Shown here piece by piece: positions 6,912-13,244 of a stretch of 21,648 nucleotides of DNA (its first letter is position 1; every line of letters starts with the position of its first letter). The DNA comes from a virus. The position numbers and the translations under genes are program-made. The notes beneath the pieces are model-generated. The model saw only the letters and a list, made by a program, of their open reading frames with translations. It was not told the origin of the DNA and searched no databases. The stretch lies in IMG/VR virus record IMGVR_UViG_3300042987_000667, positions 1 to 21,648 of that record; one strand, 5' to 3'.

Positions 6912-8072
6912 ATGGTAGAATCAAAATACAAAATTTACGTTGACATGGACGGCGTTTTAACGGACTGGGAAAAACAGTTTGAAAAAACATTCGGTGTTCC
7001 AGTTGAAACATATGAAGCTGAATATGGCAAAGAACAACGTTATAATTTAGTAAAAAGTCATAGTCCAAATTTTTATGCTACAATGCCGTGGATGAGTGAT
7101 GGTAAAATACTCTATAATTTTATCAAAGAGTTTCCCACTGAAATATTAAGTCATGCAACGGATCCAGAGTGTAAACAAGGCAAAGAAAAATGGTTAACAG
7201 ATCACAACGTTACATTTAAACAGAATCTGGTTCCACACAGAGAAGATAAGGCTAAATTTGCAAGTCCAAACGCAATATTAATTGATGACCGAAAAGACAA
7301 TATTGAGGAATTTGTAAATGCTGGTGGTATTGGAATATTACATACCGACGCAACAGATACCATCAACAAGTTAAAGGAATTACTTGGGGTAAAACAATCA
7401 TTTAGAATTTACAACAGTATACTTTGCCCTGACATATGGGACGGCGACGCCATTAAACCAGACGTATTGGATCGTTTGTTAAATATTGCTACAACATTCT
7501 ACAAAAGCACAGATCTTACTGCTCCAATTGAAGACATATTGTTCCTTGGAAGCACCGCCGGTTATAACTGGACACCAACTAGCGATATAGATTTACATAT
7601 AGCAATTGATTTTTCAAAAATTGACGAAAATAAAGATCTGGTTCAAAAACTGGTAGATGGATATAAAAGTCAATGGAATGACAAACATGATATAAAAATA
7701 AACAACCATCCAGTAGAAGTTTACATTCAAGATGTTGGACATGAAACCAGAAGTCAAGCATCCTACAGTGTATTAAACAATAAATGGATAAAAAAACCAA
7801 AATATGAAGCTCCACAAATTGACACAGAAACTGTAAAAACAAAATATAAAGATTTAGTATCAAAGATCAATAAAGCTGTAGATGATCAAAATCTTGAAAA
7901 ACTCAAAGCTATGGTCAAACGTTTGTATGATATGCGTGAAACTGGCCTTAGCTCAGGAGGAGAATTTAGTATAGAAAATATTGTTTTTAAACTTTTGAGA
8001 AGTAGTGGTTTTGTTAATAAACTCAAAACTAATATAACAAAACTCACAGACAAAGAGCTCAACAAAATATAA
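6912..8072 (+). CDS. HAD 5'-nucleotidase-like + nucleotidyltransferase fusion
   Basis: This 386-residue protein has two enzyme domains. Residues 5-155 form a HAD fold of the 5'-nucleotidase type: YVDMDGVLTDW (D11, D13), ILSHATD (S80), lysines at 91-93, and ILIDDRKDNIEEF (D125, D126). Residues 165-295 are a minimal polymerase-beta-type nucleotidyltransferase: FLGSTAGYNWTPTSDIDLHI (G213, S214, D225, D227), with a third acid in HPVEVYIQD (E269). Residues 300-386 are helical. All key acids are present in both domains, so both may be active. The substrate is unknown, and end-healing of RNA or nucleotide-group transfer are guesses. It is placed between small late genes and the tail tube gene, so it is probably expressed late. 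Confidence 0.8.
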   Translation: MVESKYKIYVDMDGVLTDWEKQFEKTFGVPVETYEAEYGKEQRYNLVKSHSPNFYATMPWMSDGKILYNFIKEFPTEILSHATDPECKQGKEKWLTDHNVTFKQNLVPHREDKAKFASPNAILIDDRKDNIEEFVNAGGIGILHTDATDTINKLKELLGVKQSFRIYNSILCPDIWDGDAIKPDVLDRLLNIATTFYKSTDLTAPIEDILFLGSTAGYNWTPTSDIDLHIAIDFSKIDENKDLVQKLVDGYKSQWNDKHDIKINNHPVEVYIQDVGHETRSQASYSVLNNKWIKKPKYEAPQIDTETVKTKYKDLVSKINKAVDDQNLEKLKAMVKRLYDMRETGLSSGGEFSIENIVFKLLRSSGFVNKLKTNITKLTDKELNKI

Positions 8073-8100
8073 AAAAAATCATAAATATTTAATCTTAATC

Positions 8101-8109
8101 ATATTTATA
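8101..8109 (+). promoter_or_regulatory. ATATTTATA promoter-like motif for the tail tube gene
   Basis: Exact ATATTTATA ends 24 nt before ATG 8134 and leaves room for a ribosome site. A second AT-rich element in T4 orientation (ATAAATA, 8081-8087) lies just upstream. With T4-like spacing the transcript would begin near 8115 with a leader of about 19 nt. Confidence 0.55.
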
Positions 8110-8120
8110 TCTAGGACATA

Positions 8121-8125
8121 AAGGA
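8121..8125 (+). promoter_or_regulatory. strong Shine-Dalgarno of the tail tube gene
   Basis: AAGGA with 8 nt to ATG 8134. It is the clearest ribosome binding site in the window, where most other starts have none, and it fits the need for very high tube protein output. Confidence 0.7.
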
Positions 8126-8133
8126 ATAATATT

Positions 8134-8625
8134 ATGGCAGAACTACTAAATCCATCGGAAATATTTTACACAGCGTTTGAGCCAAAGGTTCAAAATCGTT
8201 TTATCTTGTATTGTGACGGCATTCCTTCATTTATTATCAAGAAGACAGACCGTCCAAAGATAACTCAAGCTGCAAAAGAACTTGATCACATCAACATCAG
8301 AACCTTCTACAAAGGCAAGAGCATTTGGGGAACAATCACAATGGAACTATATGATCCAGTTGTTCCAAGTGGTGCTCAAGCTGTAATGGAATGGGTTCGT
8401 CTACACCACGAATCTGTAACTGGTCGTGATGGTTATCAAGACTTTTACAAGAAAGACTTGACCGTCAACGTTCTAGGTCCAGTTGGTGATAAGGTTGAAG
8501 AATGGACCCTCAAGGGAGCATTCATCACTGAAGCATCATTCAACTCACTAGACTGGAGCAATGATGGTGAAGCAATGAAAATTAACTTGACCATTCAACC
8601 TGACTACTGTATCCTTCAATACTAA
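8134..8625 (+). CDS. tail tube protein, gp19-like
   Basis: This is 163 residues, the same as T4 gp19. The pattern fits the T4 gp19 tail tube family: an N-terminal loop (NPSEIFYTAFEPKVQNRFILY), the IPSFIIKKTDRPKI strand, the central WGTITMELYDPVVPSGAQAVMEWVRLHHE segment (residues 66-92, motif WGTITMELYDP), and the C-terminal strand pair WTLKGAFITEASF and MKINLTIQPDYCILQY. Six-fold rings of this protein stack to form the inner tail tube through which DNA passes. It has its own promoter-like site, a strong Shine-Dalgarno and a strong terminator, so it is probably a separate, highly expressed message. Codon use is richer in C-ending codons (TTC, ACC, ATC) than in neighbours, consistent with high expression. 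Confidence 0.9.
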   Translation: MAELLNPSEIFYTAFEPKVQNRFILYCDGIPSFIIKKTDRPKITQAAKELDHINIRTFYKGKSIWGTITMELYDPVVPSGAQAVMEWVRLHHESVTGRDGYQDFYKKDLTVNVLGPVGDKVEEWTLKGAFITEASFNSLDWSNDGEAMKINLTIQPDYCILQY

Positions 8626-8650
8626 TTCTTGTTCATTTATGTCCTTTAAA

Positions 8651-8680
8651 CCCTTCGCTGAAAAAGCGAGGGGTTTTTTT
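8651..8680 (+). terminator. strong intrinsic terminator after the tail tube gene
   Basis: The arms CCCTTCGCT (8651-8659) and AGCGAGGGG (8665-8673) form a 9-bp stem with one G-U pair and a GAAAA loop, followed by seven T. It is the only clear rho-independent terminator seen in the window. Confidence 0.9.
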
Positions 8681-8688
8681 CTTTTCAT

Positions 8689-8697
8689 ATATTTATT
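8689..8697 (+). promoter_or_regulatory. ATATTTATT late-promoter-like motif, 3 nt before start
   Basis: ATATTTATT directly after the terminator, ending 3 nt before ATG 8701. As the terminator should block read-through, this gene needs its own promoter, which strengthens the reading of this motif as a promoter. Confidence 0.55.
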
Positions 8698-8700
8698 GAT

Positions 8701-9489
8701 ATGAACAAAGTAACGGTGCTACTACCAGGCGGATTCAAACCACCACATGCTGGACATTTGGGGTTAGCTAACAAATTTGCCAGTAGGGCTGATGTAGGCA
8801 AAGTAATTGTGATGGTTGGACCCAGTGAACGTGATGGCATTAACCGTCAACAAAGTGTGGCCATTTGGAACCTATTGCCTACCAACCCAAAGATCAAAGT
8901 GGTTCCAGTAGATGATGACAGTCCAATGAACGCTGCATTTGGATATGTATTTAGTTTGCCAAAAGACAGTAATGAAGTGATTGCTTTGGCTGCAAGTTCA
9001 AAGAGTCCAGAAGACGCAAAACGAAGCAAGATATTTTCTGCTGCTGTTCAACGTTATAAAACTAAACCAACAAAGGACGGCCGAACAGCACCAGAAAATG
9101 TATCGTCTGTGGAAATGACTGATGATGCTCCAGTATTGTATCAAGGTAGATCTGATGACAAAAACGGACAAAGTATCAGTGCTAGCACATTGAGACAAGA
9201 TTTAGCAAACAACGATTTTGAAAATTTTACCACTAATTATCCAGGTGTAAAAACTGGTGTGGTCAAAAGTATTTATAATATATTAACCAAAAATAAATCT
9301 ATGGATGAAGCTAAAAAACAAAAGTATAAGGAAATAGTGAAACAAATGATCAAGGAAGACAATAGTTTTATGGATGCGTTAATTGGGCCAGAATCAAAAT
9401 TTAAAGATGCTATTGCTAAAATTAATACCAGAGCTACAATTTTGACTAAAGCGGCTCAAGATGCTCAAAATAAAATAAAGCCAAAATAA
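8701..9489 (+). CDS. HxGH nucleotidylyltransferase (cytidylyltransferase-like superfamily)
   Basis: This is a 262-residue protein. The N-terminal Rossmann-type domain carries PGGFKPPHAGHLGLA with the HxGH motif (H16, H19), and the second signature SISASTLRQDL (I159-R165) corresponds to ISSTxxR. These are the hallmarks of NMN adenylyltransferase, phosphopantetheine adenylyltransferase and related enzymes that join a nucleoside monophosphate to a phosphate acceptor. Which substrate is used cannot be told; NadM-like NAD synthesis is a reasonable guess. Residues about 200-262 are an added charged helical tail (DEAKKQKYKEIVKQMIKE). It starts after the tail tube terminator with its own motif and stands alone among structural genes. 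Confidence 0.8.
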   Translation: MNKVTVLLPGGFKPPHAGHLGLANKFASRADVGKVIVMVGPSERDGINRQQSVAIWNLLPTNPKIKVVPVDDDSPMNAAFGYVFSLPKDSNEVIALAASSKSPEDAKRSKIFSAAVQRYKTKPTKDGRTAPENVSSVEMTDDAPVLYQGRSDDKNGQSISASTLRQDLANNDFENFTTNYPGVKTGVVKSIYNILTKNKSMDEAKKQKYKEIVKQMIKEDNSFMDALIGPESKFKDAIAKINTRATILTKAAQDAQNKIKPK

Positions 9490-9533
9490 AATATTTAAAA
9501 AGTCAGATATTGGTCTATGTATTGTTATAATTT

Positions 9534-10340
9534 ATGAGCGAAGAAATTGTTTTACAAAGAACAGCGGTCAACAAACCACAAAATACGTTTCCTACTGAAG
9601 TTATAGATCTTCCGAGTAAAGGATTGTTTTATCCAGCAAATCATCCATTATCAAAAGGAACAGTTGAAATAAAGATGATGACTGCTAAAGAAGAAGATAT
9701 TCTTACCAGCCCAAATCTTCTCAAGAAAGGATTGGCAATTGATAAACTTCTTGAGTCTCTTATTGTTGATAAAAACATCAAAACAACCGACTTTCTTATT
9801 GGCGATAAAAATGCTGTAATCTTTGCAGTTCGTCGTATAGCTTATGGTGACAATTATGGTCCAGTTGATGTTCCATGCCCTAAATGTCAATCTGTTAACA
9901 AAGTAAATGTAAATCTGAGTGAGCTCAAAGAAAAGGAATTGGACGAAACAAAATTTGAACCAGGCGTAAATTTGTTTGATTATACTTTACCCTATTCAAA
10001 GGTTAATATAAAGTTCAAATTGTTGACAGACGAAGACGAAAAGTCTATTGAACGTGACGCAACCGCTTTGACAAAATTAAACAAGACTGCTTCTGCTGAA
10101 ATTACATCACGTCTAAAGAAAATGATTGTAGAAGTCAATGGTGATGCCGATCCAGTCAAGATCAAGTCATTTGTTGACAATATGCAAAGTAGAGACAGTT
10201 TAGCTCTACGTCAATATGTAAGAGAATTTACTCCCGATATTGATTCATCATTTGACTTTAGTTGCAAAGAGTGCGGTGCCGAAGAAAGGGCAGCAGTGCC
10301 AATGACTGTCCAATTTTTTTGGCCTGACTCCAGAGTATAA
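9534..10340 (+). CDS. T4 gp26-like baseplate protein / putative tail assembly chaperone
   Basis: This is a 268-residue protein of the T4 baseplate gp26 type. It has an N-terminal FPTEVIDLPSKGLFYPANHPLSKG, a helical MTAKEEDILTSPNLLKKG segment and a split zinc ribbon (VPCPKC, C115 and C118; FSCKEC, C244 and C247), ending in MTVQFFWPDSRV. T4 gp26 acts in hub assembly and gene 51 follows it. Here the gene lies just before the tape measure, the place that tail assembly chaperones take in many phages. The 3' end runs into a T7 run (10314-10320) and another frame stays open to 10548. No promoter motif lies close to the start, though TTATAAT (9524-9530) is near. Confidence 0.75.
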   Translation: MSEEIVLQRTAVNKPQNTFPTEVIDLPSKGLFYPANHPLSKGTVEIKMMTAKEEDILTSPNLLKKGLAIDKLLESLIVDKNIKTTDFLIGDKNAVIFAVRRIAYGDNYGPVDVPCPKCQSVNKVNVNLSELKEKELDETKFEPGVNLFDYTLPYSKVNIKFKLLTDEDEKSIERDATALTKLNKTASAEITSRLKKMIVEVNGDADPVKIKSFVDNMQSRDSLALRQYVREFTPDIDSSFDFSCKECGAEERAAVPMTVQFFWPDSRV

Positions 10341-10548
10341 GGTTTACATCCAACAAGTTATATTTGACCTCTGTTATTATGGTAATGGAGGATTCTTTCC
10401 GACTGAGGTATACAACCTACCAGTATATCTTAGAAACTTTTATTACAAAAAACTCATAGATGCCAAGGAAAAAGAGGCTGAACAAACAAAATCAGCATCA
10501 AAACCACCACCACGTTCTGGTAAAATAGATAGACCTAGTTTTGGATAA
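10306..10548 (+). CDS. frameshift extension of the gp26-like gene (gp51/GT-like position)
   Basis: After TGA at 10303-10305 a frame +1 relative to the gp26-like gene is open for 80 codons to TAA 10546-10548. It encodes SNFFGLTPEYKVYIQQVIF, then GNGGFFPTEVYNLPVYLRNF and a Lys/Pro-rich end (SKPPPRSGKIDRPSFG). It looks like real protein: hydrophobic-aromatic core, balanced composition, and it fills a 237-nt gap in a genome that otherwise has almost none. There is no in-frame ATG, GTG or TTG. Expression therefore needs a +1 or -2 shift on the T7 run at 10314-10320 (CAA TTT TTT TGG), a CTG start at 10306, or correction of a homopolymer error. The frame sits directly before the tape measure. Confidence 0.65.
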   Translation: MSNFFGLTPEYKVYIQQVIFDLCYYGNGGFFPTEVYNLPVYLRNFYYKKLIDAKEKEAEQTKSASKPPPRSGKIDRPSFG

Positions 10549-10552
10549 CTAG

Positions 10553-10561
10553 ATATTTATT
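10553..10561 (+). promoter_or_regulatory. ATATTTATT late-promoter-like motif, 16 nt before start
   Basis: ATATTTATT just after the frameshift frame stop, ending 16 nt before ATG 10578. The short leader has no Shine-Dalgarno. Confidence 0.4.
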
Positions 10562-10577
10562 AATATAATAACAGAAT

Positions 10578-13223
10578 ATGGCATCGTCGTTCGATAAAGA
10601 CATCAGAAGTTTGGAACAAGCACTTCAAGGAGTTGGCAAAAAATTTGCTAAAGAACTTGAAGAAGGCATGAAGAACCTTAATTCTATTACTAGATCAGCT
10701 GAAGATCTTGGTAAAAAAATGAATGGTTGGGTTGATCCAGCTGCATTGACTACAAAAAAATTAGCGGAAATGCAAGTTCAAGAAACTGCATTAAAAAACA
10801 AAGCTCTTGAAATGAAGAGTGTTCAAGAAAGAGCTCTTAGTGATGTTTTTAGAATAAATTCATATATAAAAGAAAGAAACGAATTAGAAGCTAAAAGATC
10901 AGCGGGTGTCCGTTTAACTGTTACAGAAGAACTTCGCCTAAACCAATTGGTCGCAGACAATTTGGAAACACAAAGACTTTTGATTGGTAGAAAAGCTGGT
11001 CAAGCTGGAATGGCTGCACGTGCTGCTGAACAAGAAGCATCAGCATTAAAACGAAATAGAGAACTTTACGACAAAATTTTAGGAGTATATCAAACAATCA
11101 TGTCATTGGCCGAAGGATATGACAAATTGTTGAGCGACACTGCCAAAGCACAAGGAACAACCAAAGACGAAATCAATAATCAGTATAAAGAAATTCAGAA
11201 AGTCAATACTGGATTATCAACTAATTTAGCATCAAATCAAGAAATACTTGCTGCCGTTACTGCTATTCGTAAAGAATATGCTCTTACTGGACCACAACTT
11301 GCCGCAATTGGTAAAGAATCAGCAAACATTAGTCGTTTGACTGGTTTGAGTGTTGATGAAGCAACCAAGTTTCAAACCACACTTGCTGAAGTAGGCGGCA
11401 CGTCTGTTATGGCTCAAGAAGCAATGACCGCAATTGCTTCTAAAGCAGCCGAAGCAGCCGGTGTTCCAATCGGCACAGTAATGAGAGATGTTGCCAGTGC
11501 AAGTGGTGCTGTTAGAACAATCTTTAAAGGCAATACTGCTGAGTTAATCAAACAAGCAGCTGAAGCAAGAAAACTCGGAACTTCATTAGACGGTATGGCC
11601 AAGTCAGCCGAAGCACTTTTAAATTTTGAATCATCAATTGGTGCAGAATTAAAAGCCTCCGCATTGCTTGGTCAAAATATAAATTTTAATGAATCACGTA
11701 GATTGGCATTTGCTGGTGATTTGCTTGGTGCTGAAAAAGCATTACAAAAAGAAGTTGAACGTGTTGGTGATCTTGATAAATTGAATTACAACCAACGTAA
11801 AGCACTTGCTGAAGCTACTGGTAAAGATTTTGGTGAACTACAAAAGATTCAAACTCAACGTAAGAACATGCTTGAGGCTGAACGTATGTTCCCAGAAGAA
11901 GCAGAAAAAATGAAAAAGGCTCAAAAGGAGCTTGAAAAATTACAGAAGGGTGGGCTTGAAGCACGTAAAGAAGAACTCAAAAAAATACTTGAACAAAAAA
12001 CTGCTGAAGCAGAACTTCAAAAATTAACTCAAGCAAAACAAGAAGCTTTGAATAATATTGGTAAATTGATGAAACCACTTTATGACTTGATCATGGGTGT
12101 TCAAGTTTATTTCTTCAAATTTATATCGTTAATAACCAATATTGAAAATCCACTTGGTAAATGGGCAGCAGTAGGCGTTACGGCCATTCTTTTAGTAATT
12201 GGAACGTTTAAACTACTAAAAGGAACATTATCCTCGGTGCTTAATTTTCTTGGAGATGCCTTGGCAAAAGCTGCAGAATCTGCCGGAACTGGTGTTGGTA
12301 AAGGACTGGAGTCTATGGCAAGAGGAATCAAAGGCATGGCTTCCGCATTTGGTTCAATAAGTCCAGCTCAACTTATAAAAATGGCACTGGTTTTAGGAAT
12401 ATTAACATTGTCGGTGATGGGTCTAGCCAAAGCATTTAGTATGTTGGGAAGTGTGAGCGGTGAACAAATAATGGCATTTACCAAAGCACTTGTAATACTT
12501 GGTGTTTCACTGGTAGCACTAGGAGCAATAATGTTGATACCAGGTTTAAACGTGGGGGTAATATTATTTGCAGCTGCTCTAGGAATAGTATCATTAGCAG
12601 CAATTGGATTTGCTAAAGCTATTCAAATGATAGCTCCATCACTCGCAATTTTAGGAGTGATATTTACTGGGTTGGCAACTATTGTAGCCGGAGTTCTTAC
12701 CAAAGCATTTGAAACCATGTTGGCAGCATTCAAACAACTACCAGAGGTCATAGCTGGTGTTTCTGCTCCACTTATAAAACTTGCTCTTGTTGCTCCATTA
12801 CTTCTTGTTGGAGCAGCAGGTATAACAGCACTAAGTTACTCACTGGGTATATTGGGTGCTGCTATGATATTGTTTCCCACAAGAGAATTGACCAGAATAA
12901 CAACACAGTTGTCATTATTGAGCAATGCAGCTGCTGGAATCAAAGTTGCTGCTGGTGCATTAAAAGAACTGTCTGGAACTAAACTACCAGAACTCAATAT
13001 TGATGTAAAAGGAGCTGAAGTATTAGCCAAGATGAACGAGACAAAAGATGCTGGTATGGCAAAACTAGAAGAAGGTTTAAGATTTATTGCTGATAGAGTC
13101 GATAACTTAACTGAAACTATGGTTAATGGTGGTATCTCAGTTAATCTTGATGGTCAAAAGGTTAACTATGCTTTGGCTAAATCTTCTAATACAAGAGGAT
13201 CATTAGGACAAGCAACATTCTAA
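10578..13223 (+). CDS. tail tape measure protein (gp29 role)
   Basis: This is an 881-residue protein with tape-measure layout. Residues 1-515 are almost all helical, charged and Gln/Ala/Glu-rich, with long coiled-coil stretches (AEKMKKAQKELEKLQKGG; LKKILEQKTAEAELQKL). Residues about 525-800 hold a run of hydrophobic segments (AVGVTAILLVIGTF; KMALVLGILTLSVMGLAKAF; ALVILGVSLVALGAIMLI; LAILGVIFTGLATIVAGVL; LALVAPLLLVGAAGITAL), and the last 80 residues are soluble. The protein sets tail length from inside the tube and is ejected with DNA. It is longer than T4 gp29 (590 residues), and at roughly 1.5 angstrom per residue suggests a tail near 130 nm. It is placed after the gp26-like gene and before baseplate genes, as expected. 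Confidence 0.85.
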   Translation: MASSFDKDIRSLEQALQGVGKKFAKELEEGMKNLNSITRSAEDLGKKMNGWVDPAALTTKKLAEMQVQETALKNKALEMKSVQERALSDVFRINSYIKERNELEAKRSAGVRLTVTEELRLNQLVADNLETQRLLIGRKAGQAGMAARAAEQEASALKRNRELYDKILGVYQTIMSLAEGYDKLLSDTAKAQGTTKDEINNQYKEIQKVNTGLSTNLASNQEILAAVTAIRKEYALTGPQLAAIGKESANISRLTGLSVDEATKFQTTLAEVGGTSVMAQEAMTAIASKAAEAAGVPIGTVMRDVASASGAVRTIFKGNTAELIKQAAEARKLGTSLDGMAKSAEALLNFESSIGAELKASALLGQNINFNESRRLAFAGDLLGAEKALQKEVERVGDLDKLNYNQRKALAEATGKDFGELQKIQTQRKNMLEAERMFPEEAEKMKKAQKELEKLQKGGLEARKEELKKILEQKTAEAELQKLTQAKQEALNNIGKLMKPLYDLIMGVQVYFFKFISLITNIENPLGKWAAVGVTAILLVIGTFKLLKGTLSSVLNFLGDALAKAAESAGTGVGKGLESMARGIKGMASAFGSISPAQLIKMALVLGILTLSVMGLAKAFSMLGSVSGEQIMAFTKALVILGVSLVALGAIMLIPGLNVGVILFAAALGIVSLAAIGFAKAIQMIAPSLAILGVIFTGLATIVAGVLTKAFETMLAAFKQLPEVIAGVSAPLIKLALVAPLLLVGAAGITALSYSLGILGAAMILFPTRELTRITTQLSLLSNAAAGIKVAAGALKELSGTKLPELNIDVKGAEVLAKMNETKDAGMAKLEEGLRFIADRVDNLTETMVNGGISVNLDGQKVNYALAKSSNTRGSLGQATF

Positions 13224-13231
13224 GTATAATA

Positions 13232-13240
13232 CTATTTATA
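13232..13240 (+). promoter_or_regulatory. CTATTTATA late-promoter-like motif, 4 nt before start
   Basis: CTATTTATA (contains TATTTATA) in the 21-nt gap, ending 4 nt before ATG 13245. No Shine-Dalgarno. It would drive the baseplate unit to 21233. Confidence 0.5.
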
Positions 13241-13244
13241 TACA

